Source: Isoetes taiwanensis (taxonomy: Eukaryota; Streptophyta; Lycopodiopsida; Isoetales; Isoetaceae). Taken from it: DNA of 64,000 nucleotides. A model generated the notes under the pieces. The model searched no databases and was not told where the DNA came from. It saw only the letters and a list, made by a program, of their open reading frames with translations. How positions within the stretch are numbered: the stretch's first letter is position 1; each line of letters starts with the position of its first letter. This document shows, piece by piece, positions 1 to 12,353 of the stretch. The stretch spans positions 4,090,001 through 4,154,000 of the forward strand of contig JAJEKV010000064.1 of the NCBI GenBank assembly GCA_021234155.1, in the 5' to 3' direction. The position numbers and the translations under genes are program-made.

Positions 1-3000
1 CAATGATTATCTTTTAAAGTCAAATCAACAATAAGAGAATGGTTGAGCAAAGAGCCAAATACTGGGTAGAAGCAATATGGTGGAAGTTCCATGGCTTAAA
101 GGAGAATTCTTTGTTTCTGATAAAAGCGGCCAGAATGCGAAAAATACATAGTTGCGCCTAATGTAGACTCATTTATATCATCCACACTTTCCAACTCAAA
201 ATTCAGAATTACCAAATCCAAAAGCTCATATAATTCCATATATCGAAACTTTTTAGATTATCTAACTAACTTGTGGTCGCAGGCTTGAGGTCGACTGAGG
301 TAGAAACACAATTTCCTTTGTTTTACTAGGTTTCGTCTTTCAGAAACTCTGGGTTTGCTTACGCCCATCACTAACGCCTAGCCATCCATAAACCATTTCT
401 AAAGCTATATGTTGGCTCTGACTTCTGCGTGCATTACTCCCATTCGACCTTCAAAGCGAACTGTCAGTACAAAAAGTTCAATGGTGTATATGGCTTTAAA
501 GTTGTCCGTCCTCTATAGTCAATCTGAGCCCTCAAATCATTTCTCTTTCGACATCTCCATCTTTCAAATAGCCATTTTTACACAAACTATCCCTAGACTT
601 TGCCCTTCGGAAAACTAAAAAATGAAGGTGAGAATACAAATCTCCAATGACTTGAATTGGGAAGGTTCGTTAGTGAATTTGACTACAGCATTGATAATCG
701 AATGAAAAAGATACTCATCATTTTTCACCAGAGTACTACAAGAAAAATCATTGTTACGAAGTAATCTGATGAGATTCAAATCTAAGAATCTGTCGAGGCC
801 TATCTGACACATATTTCATGTTTGTTTAACCTTTTTACAAGAAGTTGTGACAAAAAATCCTCTCACTAGAGTAACGATGAGTGTCTTTTTTTTATGTCAT
901 AACTGGAGAATTGTTTTTGATAGATTCTTTGGCACAACGACCTCATATTTGGAAAAACTTTGGAAAATTTGCTAATTAATACGACAATACAACTGATATA
1001 GTTTGACAAAATGAGATAAGAAGATTAGGACTTCTACGAGCATGAGCCACGATTCAAGGTTTTATGGCACTAATACAAATGAAACCCTTCGAAGTCTCTC
1101 ACGTTGCAAAATACCAATACATGACAATTCCCTCCTTGGAGGGTAGAAACATTCAACACATGACAATTCCCTCATTGGCACCCTTAGAATTGCCTACCGT
1201 TGCGCCTATTCGGGTAACAATATGCTGGGTTAATTACTTCAAATCAATTGCTATATGTAATGTTGCACACACCTTCAGTAATGGCCCTAGCTAATGCTTA
1301 CAAAACTTACAAATATCTAAGAAACTGCTAATGATCTATATTCTACCATGAAAAGTTATATGCCATATTTTATAGGTAAGAATGGAATAAAGTGGAATTG
1401 AAAAATGGTCAAAGTAAAATTTGGTTTGAAAATTTACTGGAATCATCGTAAGCTTTCCGAGTTTCCATTTTATCATAAAATATTAAATGATTTACAACTT
1501 ATCTTCTCATGTTTTAGATTGTTCTCAATTTAGAGAAGTCCAAGCCTATAAGTCCTTTATATGACAACCAATTACAATCATTCAAGATTCTTGACTCGGA
1601 GGATGAATCACATATTTACTTGGCTAAGATATCCTTTTTAAAGGATGAAAGCATCAGCTCCACAAGAACCAAATTGAATATCTAGCATTATAACAGGGGT
1701 TTTTTTTGTAATTTTATACGATTTTTAGCATGGTTTTTCTATGATTCTGGTGTCGTATTTGTTGGGGCATACGCATTTGTTGTCGTATGTTGAAAATACG
1801 CATTCCTTCTGCCTAATATGGCAAGGAGTTAAATCTTGTTCTACTGTATGTTAAAAGATAGGGAGTTTTACGCTGATTTATTAGACGAGGATAACGTTTA
1901 TTGGCAACAGAACATAATAGAGACCGTATCTTAACCCTTAAAGAAGGCTTTAAGACGCTTGTGAAGGACAAGAGAAGCTAATTTTTTAGACGATTGACAC
2001 ATCTGAACCAATTGTTTTAGACGATTGGCAAGATGAAAATATATCTGAGCCATTATAGAAGACAACAAATGTTTCTGGCATCAGATAAGAATCCTTGCTA
2101 GTAGCGAAATCATGTTTCAAATTCGAAATCCCTGGGACTCTTAATCTGAATGATTGCTTTACTTTGACTGCGTTTAGATGCAACTGAAGAATGGGTTTAT
2201 AGGATTAGAGGTGGGTCATGTGCGGGGATTTAATGACATGAAAAACAGCTTGTAGGGTCACGGCAAAAAGCAGCAGAGATAAAGCACACACAGATCAAGG
2301 CTTATTCCAATCAAACTGGCATTTGCTCGTCAATGTTGGAATGGCAAAGAAGTCTATAGCATCAGAACTGGCGCATTGTAGTAGCAGTACAAAAGCACAG
2401 GAAGTTTTGAGATTGATCCAGAAAGATTGCATTCTTACAAAGAACCAGGTAACATGGTTTATCAAAGTTGCCTAGATATACGGCATGATCTGCGCCCTTA
2501 TCTTTTTTTTTTTTTTAAATGCAGATGTTATGTGTAATGTGTAGGAGAAGTATTGCGATGTTGGCTGTGTCGAACGTTATCTGAGAGCCGGGGGAGATAA
2601 TGTCAAGAGGGTTGCCAAGTACCTGAAAGCATCTTAGCATGGAGAGAGACCATTGTCCGTAAGATTCTAGCTTGTTTTTGTAACTCTTTATATGTAGGCG
2701 CATATAACCTACATTCTGATGACCTAAACAAATGCCATTTTCGTAACTTGTACAGTTTGTTTCTAAGCCTCATCTCTACAAATTGAGTACCCAATCTCTA
2801 CTATCATTTCTGCGAATTAGATAGCAGATCAGACCTTTGAAAACTGGCAATTAAAATAGAAGGCTCTGCTTTGAATACAACAAGCACTTACCAGAGAATA
2901 TCTAGAAAGGACTGCAATCATGCAGAAACTAGCCTATCCTAAAAGGCAAAAGGATGCGTCCATGCATGTCTGAGAGAAGGCATGTTTTCATAGCTGTCAT

Positions 3001-3700
3001 ATTTGCAGAGTCTTCCTTGTTTGATTTGCAACTGTTCAAAGGATCAAGCATAGTTTTTGCTCAGTGTTTTATGAAACCAGGTATATTCTAGGTATGTATG
3101 GATCTACATCAAGGTTGTTGGCTCTTTTGTTCAAGTTTCTCTTTAAATGACGTAAAGAATCCATAAATGTTTCATATGCGCTTTCTAAATACTCTGACCA
3201 AAGAATATTCTTGGATATCGAGTGTGTGACATGAGATGTTAGTGAGCTTATTGACAATCTTTGAAGAGGCCTTATTTGGAATTAAACATGCATTGTCAGT
3301 GATATCTGAATCGGTGAAATGGATGGTTTTATAGCTGAAACATGGCTACTTTCAAAGGCTGTATGATTTTTCGCTATCACCTCTTGAAAAACCTAACTAT
3401 GCGAGTGGTATAATGTACTTGAATAATCTAACATTTGTGAAATTTGTGTATTATTTGTAGTAAGTTGTATCAATTATTCTATTCACATTAACTATTTGCT
3501 TGTTATTAATAAATTTTAGTATTACATGCTAGCTCATATTTTAATATTCGTATTGCTTTATATTGTATGTACAATTCCATGCAATGAGTTCGTTTCAATA
3601 AATTGAGCACCTTTGTTTTGTTCGATTTCTTATGCTATAAGACATCATCCATCATTAGAATGTGTTGGGTGTTTGGCTTCGTTTGCTTTTGTTAGGGCCC
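1..3700. other. Unassigned AT-rich region
   Basis: No gene or mobile element is recognised. Short stretches look coding-like: on the minus strand at 3069-3220 and 2515-2700, and on the plus strand from an ATG at 2341 to a GTAACA donor-like site near 2449. None resembles a family I know, and no consistent exon chain could be built. A short dispersed sequence at 1675-1755 recurs near 40,258. Confidence 0.3.
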
Positions 3701-3720
3701 GAAGGGCCAAAAATTTTTTT

Positions 3721-3955
3721 AGTCTACCAACATATAACTACCATTAACATTAATTAACACAAACCATTGCATCTAATTTTTTAAATTAAAATCCCCCTGA
3801 AACCCCCTTTGGTTTGAGTGCATATTCACACGAGGGGTTACGTAGGGTAGCGAGAGCCCCTAAAAACGCACAATACATGTACAAAATTAACATCATTAAG
3901 TAGATTCCCTCAAACCTTATAGTATCTTGCAAACCTCAATATACGGTATACAAAA
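3721..3955 (-). repeat. Dispersed repeat, inverted partner of 41,826-42,053
   Basis: This roughly 230-bp segment reappears in reverse complement at 41,826-42,053. Shared landmarks are a block of C-runs ending in the CCCCCTTTGG type, a CACACGAGGGGTTAC-like stretch, and an AT-rich ACCATTAACATTAATTAACAC stretch. It carries no coding sequence. It is probably part of an LTR or other non-autonomous element; the family is not recognised. Confidence 0.6.
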
Positions 3956-3969
3956 TTTTGTACAGGCAT

Positions 3970-4770
3970 ACTCCACAAACGAGGATTTCTATGTACGGTC
4001 CCGATCAAGGAATAAAGGGGTTATATGCCCATCCAATAACTCTCGGTGCCCCAGGATGTGATTAATCTGAACATGCGCGATTAATAACTCAGAACATAAT
4101 AGCTAATTGCCTCCTTGTGGAAGTGGCCATACATCGTCGTAAAGTTGGTTGGGGAAGAACCCACTTCAGCATGTACAATGGTGGGGGCAGGACCCAACCT
4201 GGGTGTGTTGTAAATTGTTCCATAAGCCACGACTTCTCTAGACATTAAAATCTTGCATGCATGCAATGCGTAAATGCGCACTGCCGCACCTTTCACTTTT
4301 CACAATGCAATGCGCTTTGCTCGCCACCTGCTGCTCGCCGGCCCTTTCGCAGGCCCGCCGTAAACCCGCTCCGTCCGTCCGTCCGTCCGTCCGTCCGTCC
4401 GTCCGGTTCAATTTTAGCCGGAATCCCTTCCTCTCTTCGTCAATCGTGGATTTCGAAGTAAGCCAATAGAGATTAGACGATTTTGACCTAAAGCAAATCA
4501 CTTGCGAAGTTGCCTGAATGATCCTATCAATTCTCTACAAAAGCACCATTGCGCATCAATTTCACGTGTGATTAATTCAAACAAAAAAAAATTGGCCATG
4601 TCAAATTAGCCACAAATTTCTGTTTGGATTAACTACATCCCGAGGTAGAACTACATATTGTTCAAACTTTATGCTATCATTCAAAATTATGAAAGTATAA
4701 GGTTGTTGTCTTCAAGCTATGCATGTCCACTTATTTTGAAAATTATTAAGTTAGGAATCTTATATTGTCA
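3970..4770. other. Unassigned region with a CCGT microsatellite
   Basis: No gene is seen. The only structure is a perfect tetranucleotide run, (CCGT)n, at 4371-4405. The short open frames across it are products of the repeat. Confidence 0.4.
4371..4405. repeat. (CCGT)n microsatellite
   Basis: About nine tandem CCGT units read directly from the sequence. They are GC-rich within an AT-rich neighbourhood. Confidence 0.9.
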
Positions 4771-4796
4771 CACCATAGGGAATATGAAAATAAAAC

Positions 4797-5480
4797 ATGA
4801 ATAGAATGCATACTCTAGATGTAAGCATTAGGTCTCGAGAAGCTCTTCATGCACGCATGGAACGTCTTGGGGTTCCTCCTTCTCTTAGAGGAGCAGTTGC
4901 TAGATTGTATGAGGAGGTTATTGCAAAATTGTCAGCTCAAGTACCAGCGGAGGTTCAAAGCACAATTGGAGTCCGACAAGGTTATCCGCTCTCTCCAACC
5001 CTCTCTTATCTCTGAAAATTCAGATGGTCTCCAGAAACAACTTGAGCAAATCCAAAATAATGACATTTTGGTCTTCTAAGGCATCGACATTTTATTATAA
5101 AGGTGAGCTCCTTGAAACAAATAATTGCTATAAGTATCTGCGATTGGAGGTAACATCAAATTTCAAGTGGAAAGAATGTGTGCGGAAGAGGCTTGCTGGT
5201 GGGAGAGCAGCCCCTTACGGGATGTTTTCTAGGTGTCATAAGGCCTTCTTGACTGATTTTGGACTTAAGAAAATGCTTTTCAAAACACTAGTGCACACTG
5301 TGTTATTGTATGGCATTCCAATTGGGGGCCCTCTATTTCAGTAAAAATGTGGCATCAGTTTGAATCCATCTTGAAAATCCTTTTATATGAGGAGCTGGAA
5401 TTAAACCACAAACTCCTTTTGCAATTATATTAGCTTAGACTGGCATGATACCTTTAGAAGCAGAGGCCCTTTGTCTGACA
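4797..5480 (+). pseudogene. LINE family A reverse-transcriptase remnant
   Basis: Two adjacent frames encode parts of a non-LTR reverse transcriptase. The first (4797-5015) ends in the STIGVRQGYPLSPTL block, the GxxQGxPLSP motif B of LINE polymerases. The second (5024-5344) carries the downstream YKGELLETNNCYKYL and LVHTVLLYGI blocks, which match the LINE at 9.1-11.2 kb. The piece with the catalytic YxDD box is missing between them, so the copy has an internal deletion as well as 5' truncation. Degenerate similarity continues to about 5480. It cannot encode a working enzyme. Confidence 0.7.
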
Positions 5481-5489
5481 ATTAATTTT

Positions 5490-7950
5490 CTAAATAGGTT
5501 GAGAAAATTAGATGATGGCAGGTGGCCGAAGATGGGCTTGAATCCGAACACTAAATGGTATCACGATGTGATGTCTTAGGCAGGAAAATGGGGCATTTTT
5601 GAGGCAAATTGGCCGATTGCAATTGTAGGAGCTACTTGGAACAATCTCTAGCTATAGTTAAGCTTTGGACAATAAAAGTTTCGAGGCTTGATTTTTATCA
5701 GAATGAGATTAACCTGATGCTAATCTATGTTTGTCAGGATTACTTGCATGCTCATATCTCCACATTTGAAACAGGTAATTGCTCGATTCAGATCGAGTTC
5801 ACATAGATTGCATATTGTGCTGCTGCTCCATGACATTTGAGGTCCAAAGGGGCATGACTTATTAATTTATTTATTTTATTTTATTTTATTTTATTTATAT
5901 GCATCCCAAGTTATCGTCTTATATATCCACATGGGGATTGCTATCTCAGAGGTAGGCACAACTCCTAAAAATGCTTATTCAATAGTTCTCGATGGCTAGA
6001 GGGGTCTCTTGTATGAATAAACACTCAAACAACAGGGTACATAGGGGAGTCCCTATTTTGAATATAAAGGGATATGGTTTTGTATTAATGAGGAAATTTT
6101 TCGCGCCCGAATGGAAATTTTGCACCCTGCAATAGAAGGAACAAACTATAGCAATGTTTAGCATACATTTAAAATTAGTCATTTTGCTCAGGTCGTAAAT
6201 ACACGTAGTAGGCATTGCCTATCAACGTGTATAGTTACCAGGCCCCAATTATTTTCTTAGGTAATGCCCTCAGGCCAAGACGTTATCTACCCCATCTTAT
6301 TGCCGCAAGAATTGTCCCTTTAATACAAGTCTCCTCCAAATACGTGACAACATCTATGAGATGTCTTCATTCCTATACCATGAGTGATAATTTTCAAAGA
6401 TTAAATTGCAATTCAAGATAACTATTTGATATCAATGAAAAAATAAAGCAAAAGCATATGCAACTTAATGGAATCTAAATTAGCCACAAACAGTGTTCCG
6501 GCCTTCATGACACTCCACAACTCAACAAAGAAGAAGCATGTCTACACAGAACCACAAAGATGCTTCAGAATTGTGGGTAGTAGGTGATGTGATGATTGTG
6601 ATGTCATTTGAGCTATATAATTGTTGCTCACATACCTATTATACCTGCATAGTTTCCACTTGGGATATTCGGAAATGATGATGTATAGAATCCATTGGTT
6701 TAGAACTTGGCCCATAGGCAGTTGTAGGTTTGCTGCAAATTGAAGCCCAAATTTGTATTAATGTTAACCATTGTCACATTATAGTCAACATGTCCTTTGA
6801 TGCAAGGCTAAACCAGAAAAAGAAGACAAAACAAAGAAAGAGCAATATTGGTATGGGAGATCAAACAATTTTTTATTATGCCACATCTATCTCATAGAAC
6901 ATGGGCGTACAAAGCATATCTTGACTTCATTGTCAAGAATGGATCTTTTGTGTACACACACTAACAAGTCATGAGATAATGCATGTGGAATGCCCATCTT
7001 TATTGAAGTAGGACATTAAAAACAGTACTTAAATATGGCAACAAATGGCAAAGGTATTCCAAGTTTTATGTCATCAATATCAAGCTAAGCAATCCAGACA
7101 CATCTTTTCATATTCCTAGGCATCTTGCAGTTTAATGTATTCATCTTTGTGATGATAGATCGTCTCCTTTAACGCTTAGGATGATGCAAAAGTTGGTCCT
7201 TTGTACCCTGTATTGATCCACAGAGAGAATGTATTGGAGCACTAAAAGGATGTACACGACTTTGATGAACGTGTGCACTATACTATGACTGTGATATTGT
7301 CCTTTCTGCCTAAGAAAACCATTGGCTTTTTTCTGACAAATTCACAGGCTCATAACTGTAACATCAAGACGCGTTCATACCCTGAAGATCAAGTCCCAAA
7401 CAGTTAAAAACGTGTTGCCATGTTATTCCGATTTTCTGTAGCATCGACATGTTTTGCAATGCTGTTAATGCTTCCCATGTTATCATCAGATATGCTGTAA
7501 AATTATTAGGAGATGAATCAGCCTAAAAAAAAAAACTATCTAAGGCTACAAAGTGTACAGTACTTGCAGGGTGTAGCATGGACCAACTCCATACTTTGAC
7601 CCAGACAGCAAATGCAATAACCCCTCTTTTTCCAAACATGGTATCAAATGTGAACTGAAGCATCAAAAGCAAAGGATTTCAAAAAATACCCAAGATGAAG
7701 CCAAGAATGAAATAGTCCAGCTTTATTCACGGGTTCCATCCAAATGATCCAAGTCCATTTCAGACTGCATCCAGAGCTTATTCGTAATGAATAATTACTT
7801 ACAACTTCAGTTAAGGAGAAGCACTAAGATACACAAGGCCAGATCCGGATTAAAAAAATGCATCGATCTTTTGTGCCACTAAGACAATGCAATAGACTTC
7901 CCATAACCAAATATGGCACCGATATTAATACACAATTGTTGGGTTTCGGC
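5490..7950. other. Unassigned region, including the BRICK1 3' flank
   Basis: No gene is recognised. A (TTTTA)n-like run lies at 5868-5898. The part nearest 7954 probably includes the 3' untranslated region of the minus-strand BRICK1 gene, but its end cannot be placed. Confidence 0.35.
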
Positions 7951-7953
7951 TTG

Positions 7954-8334
7954 TTAGCAACTCCCAAACACTGCCGTACTACATTGTGCTTCCAAAAATT
8001 CTACCTGTCGCTCCAGCACTGTCAGCTTTTCATTTAAAATCGCAAGTTTGCTTCTGGTTGTGGCCTCTGTTTACAACCACTTAGGTTAGCAACTAATATT
8101 TTTTCCAGAAAAAGAAAATATTGAAATAACAAAATGAAGTATTTACACAGCTAATTTATAGATCTAAACTTCCAAAAGACTCAAGATCTAGAGCTCACCA
8201 AACTGCATCAAGAACTCGAACAAGCGACGAACATTCAGAGCAAGAGAGCTAGAGAATTGGCGATTATCCCAGTCATTTTGCACAGCATATGCTAAGTTTA
8301 CACTCTTATCCTGAGAGGCACTACCGGCCTTCAT
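7954..8334 (-). CDS. BRK1: BRICK1 / HSPC300 subunit of the SCAR/WAVE complex (two exons)
   Basis: The gene encodes the smallest subunit of the SCAR/WAVE regulatory complex, which stabilises SCAR and activates Arp2/3 actin nucleation at the cell cortex in plants. Exon 1 (8334-8199) starts at an ATG and encodes 45 residues, including AVQNDWDNRQF and SLALNVRRLFEFLMQF. Exon 2 (8066-7954) encodes ATTRSKLAILNEKLTVLERQ, then a short C-terminal tail and TAA. A GTGAGC donor and an AAACAG acceptor join in phase to give 82 residues, against about 85 for known plant BRK1. The NVRRLF(E/D)FL and ATT(R/K)SKL..LNEKL..LER heptad patterns are family hallmarks and form one long coiled coil. The first residues and the tail ending FGSC differ from the BRK1 I know. 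A possible 5'-leader intron acceptor lies at 8347-8348. The frames are intact. Confidence 0.87.
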
Positions 8335-8875
8335 GCCCGAATCCACCTGCATCTCCAGAGCCGGAAAGGAAAAAGATCGAAAATAAACTAACTGATATAA
8401 GGCTTAGCAACGAAATGACCGCTGTAATCTGGAAAACAGGGCAGTGTGATATCTGGAACAAGTGCTCGGATGCATTGTTCAAACTGGCGAAAGCAAGAAC
8501 CCCTGTTTCTAAACTCAGAGCTGGGGGCCAATAAAATGTGTCTGAAATGGCAAATACCTGGAAGTGGAAAAAAGAGGGACAATGGTGCGGTAGCGCCGGA
8601 TCTGAAGGGCCCGACAGTGTGCGGACGCCATAGCCAAGAGCTTCGCCAGTTTGGTTTACACTGAGACGTGAATGGTACTAGAGTTTCCAATCGTGAGAAA
8701 TTAATTAATCCTACATTTAACCCGTATTGTTTTAAAGTATTGCGGAGGACGAATACCCCTAAATAGTGCATAATACCCCTTCTACCACACATATATCATA
8801 TTTATTCGAGAGCCAGGTGCTCAGTTCTACTATACACATATCACTATTAAATGTATGCTTGGTGTTGTTGTGCAT

Positions 8876-9093
8876 AAGTAGGAAGGAATGAAGGAAGGAA
8901 GTATATTTTAATGTCCACGGAGGCCAACTGGCCTATGAGACGGTTATAGACATACAATATATCGGATAGTATCCAAACACAAAAGAAAACCACCAAAGCC
9001 CTATACAATGTGTCTCTACCACTGGGACGAAAAAACCCCCCATGTGGGAGGAAAAACCCTTGTAGTAGGCGTTCAAATTCCCTATCTGGGCGC
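8876..9093 (-). repeat. 3' end of LINE family A: hairpin and GGAA tail
   Basis: This is the 3' untranslated tail of the minus-strand LINE. Reading toward the element's end there is an AACCC-rich stretch, then a short hairpin (GGCC arms at 8922-8925 and 8930-8933), then GTCCACGG (on plus), then a GGAA/GAAGG microsatellite at 8878-8910. The same end is present at 22.1, 32.0, 32.3 and 44.2 kb, which fixes this as the true element terminus. The tail is a short tandem repeat, not poly(A). Confidence 0.8.
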
Positions 9094-12000
9094 TCAAATT
9101 CCCTGTGCTGTGGAGACTTGCAGAATGTAGGACGCGAGACGTGCAACCATTGGCAAAGGATGAATTGCTATCTCAGAGCATCTGAGATCGACATGAGCGG
9201 CGCAGATGTGTGCATATGCCGGACACTCCTGTAGAGCATGGTGTTCATCTTCTACAATCTGCATGTGACAGCACTGGCATAATCTCTCATGCCGGGGGAT
9301 TCCCTGCCCTCCATCCGTACCCCAGCGGCCTGTCTCAATTCTGAGATGGTGGGACCCTGTTCTTATTGCAGCTATGGCTCTCCGTTTCTTGATAGAGATG
9401 TGTGCCTTCAAATATTGGTGGGGGCCATGTTCAAGCGACGGATTAACCTGCGTGTGGTAGTGCTCTGTTTTGGGCTTTGCAAGAGTGGGCACATCCCACA
9501 GAGAGGCAGCAAAGCGCTCATTCAAATGCAGCTCATGTTCCGCGATATCCGGCATATCCTTAATCTGTTGATAGTCTATGGACCATCTTGCGAACCACCC
9601 CTTACAATGCTCCTGCCACACTCTCTTCAGCCGTTGCGGCCCTTGTGCCAATAACAGAGCGCGGGGAGGGAGACGTTGTGCATCCATTCTGTCAACCTTA
9701 TGGAAATACGCAAGGTGCCTGCACATAGCAGAATGCCGTAGGGGCCAAAAGCCAGTCTCATACAGCAAAATCGGATAAGGCACCGTGTCCTTGACGCCTA
9801 GGCTGTATGTCAGGAAGGCCTTATATACCCTCTCTAGCTTATCCCAAGTGCTCTTGCTAATCGATGGCCCCCAAACCTCTACCCCATACAGCAATACCAG
9901 TTCAACGAGTGCTCGGAACAGGTGTGCTTTGCATGCCCAATCGCAGAGATCTATTCTGTAATAGCTATTCTGCATTGCATACAGGGCTTTCCATCCCGCG
10001 CTGACCCTTCTTTCTACACAGTCATCCCATAGTATGTTAGCAGAAAAATCGATTCGTAGATACTTAAAGGTCCTTACAACTTCCATCCTTTGTCCTCTGT
10101 AATAGAAGTCTAGGATATCATGCTGCACAGACAAGATTGGCAACAGCTTGGTTTTCTGCAGGTTAACGGTCATTCCTGCTATGTCACAGAATCGACTGAG
10201 AGCATCCAAATGTTCCTGTATACTCCTAGCTGTATGGGACAATAAGCCTAGATCCTCTGCGTAGAGCAACTGTTTTATTGTATATGCCTCTGGCAACTGC
10301 GGGCCACCACCTCCATGTTCTTGCATCCAGGTCTCCAACTTGTCAATATAGAGTCCAAAAAGCGTTGGAGATAACGGACATCCCTGTTTAACACCTATGG
10401 TGCTATTCACCCGGTGATCTGACGCAGGCAAAGTGGCATATATTCCGTCATAGAGCCGGTAGATGGCATTCTGCAAATCCTGTGGGACATGTAGCTCCTG
10501 CAACCGTTGCCACAACAGGTCCCGAGGGACCGTATCATATGTCGTCTTAAAATCCACGAAACAGCAATACAAGTCACGTCGTGCATTGCGGCTAGCTTCC
10601 ATAAGAATTCTGAGAGTAAAAATATGATCACTCGTGGAGTGGGCAGGGCGAAAACATGCATGACCAACTGCACGTACTCCAGCTCCCTCAGCCCATTGCG
10701 TTAACTTCTTCTCCAGCACACCTGCTAGAAGTTTTGCGAGTAACGGGCTCACCATGATCATACGGTAGTTGGTGGAGTCATCCCTACTTTCTGTCTTATG
10801 AATAGGGGTGACCTTGCTCACCATCCATTCCTGTGGGAGGCCCTCTCTGATGTCCTGATTGATTATCACTGTCAAAGGCCCTAGCAAAGCTGGTCCACCC
10901 CATTTGAACAGCTCGGCCTGAAGTCCTTGCAAGTCCTTTGCTTTACCATTAGCAAGATGTCTAAGACCCTGGTGGACGTCCTCCTCTGAAAGGTGTAGCA
11001 TTTCTCCTAGCTGATCTGGTACCTCAGCGATCGCTCCTGGGGGGTCATACAACTCCTCCAACCGTTGTCTCCACTGGTCTGAGGTAACATTGCCAGGTGG
11101 TTGATGCCTCTTATGCAGCACTCTATGCCAAAAGGCTTTTGGCTCAGTCATCAGCAGATCAAACATATGCTACTGATTTTCTGCAATATAGCGATGCTTT
11201 TTGGATTTCAAGAATGCCCTTATAGTCCCTAATGGCATGTTGCCGGAGTTGTGGGTCTAAAATGGTGCGTAGCTGACTCTTTAGAGCCTTACAGTCGGCG
11301 TCAAACCAGGGGTTCTGAGGGAATTGCGCAGTGTCCCTTCGCGGGGGCTTTCTTGCTGCAAAATATTCACTGGCTGCTGCGAGTAAGGCCTTCACCAGCC
11401 ATTCACACTTATCATGCAATGTATAGAGGGCATCAATCCCCTGTAGCTCACGTTCAAGCGCAACCTCATATTCTGCTTGCTTCCGATAGTTCGGAGTGTA
11501 TCCCAAACCCCGAGGGCGCTTGTCTTGTGGCCACGCCACTGAGTACCTCCAATCCAAAGTGACATAAAGTGGATAATGGTTTGACAAAGTCTCTTTTGTT
11601 CTTGTGCCTGTCGCGAAATCTCTAATGATATCAAGTTCTGGCACTGGAGCTAGGAGTTAGTCCACCACGCTGGATCCACCATTGCATCCATCGCTTCTGC
11701 AAGTGAAGCCCCCTGACCGCGGCCATCTGAGCATACCATTATAGCTGGACCAACTCTTTTCCAAAGGCTCCAGAGACTGTATCCTGGGACCGTCTTGCAT
11801 GCTGGGATGCACATGTTTCTAGCCAAAGTGGGTTGGAGTCCCAGATTTCCCGGAAGGTGACCGACCGCCACCGCGGTCGCACGCGTGCATTGAAATCTCC
11901 TAATAAAACACATGACCCTCCCCGGGCGATCTCGCTCTATGTCATCATACAGTTCCCTATAGGCATATGCACATCTATATCTGCCTGAGGAACCCTGTAG

Positions 12001-12350
12001 AACTTAGAAGTTTCATGGGGTATATAACATCCTGCAATAAACAATTAGGCGTGGTGAGGTGCGCAAAGACTCGTGATCCCCTCAGATCCACAGTAGCGGT
12101 TGAGTCTATCAGCCTTGTGGAGTGAGACTATGGATGCTATAGCATCTTTGAAGTAGCACGCGACTCCTCCATACCCTCGCTTGCCATGGCGCTCATTGGG
12201 CAGTGAGAAATGATGGTATCCTGGGATGTCCGGTAACAGATGACCACTATATTCCCATGTCTCTTGCAAGAAGATGATGTCCATGCCTGTAGCAATTTCA
12301 GCAATGCCCTCGGCAAGGCCTCCGGGGAATCCCCTACAGTTCCATGATAC
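9094..12350 (-). pseudogene. LINE family A ORF2: endonuclease, reverse transcriptase, CCHC knuckle (disrupted)
   Basis: ORF2 of a non-LTR retrotransposon, whose product would nick the target and copy the element's RNA into it. The AP-type endonuclease begins at 12,350 with SWNCRG, then FLQETW near 12,250 and LLGDFNAR near 11,905. The SNHYPL (SDHxP-type) motif lies in the frame at 11,644-11,159. The reverse transcriptase fills the open frame 11,166-9094 (690 residues): LYCCFVDF, then YDTVPRDLLW (motif A), IGVKQGCPLSPTLFGLYIDK (motif B) and LLYAEDLGLLS (motif C, with YAED replacing YADD). Near the C terminus is a CxxC...H...C knuckle (LCQCCHMQIVEDEHHALQEC). Stops and frameshifts at 12,045, about 11,650 and 11,160 break the endonuclease and its junction to the polymerase. 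Clade uncertain. Confidence 0.85.
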
Positions 12351-12353
12351 AAT

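Noticed and set aside
4238-4501. Open frames through the CCGT run on both strands
   Set aside because: Generated by the microsatellite.
8388-8792. 134-codon minus-strand open frame upstream of BRICK1
   Set aside because: Overlaps the probable BRICK1 leader region, has no domain, and is not in a splice-compatible relation to the BRICK1 exons.
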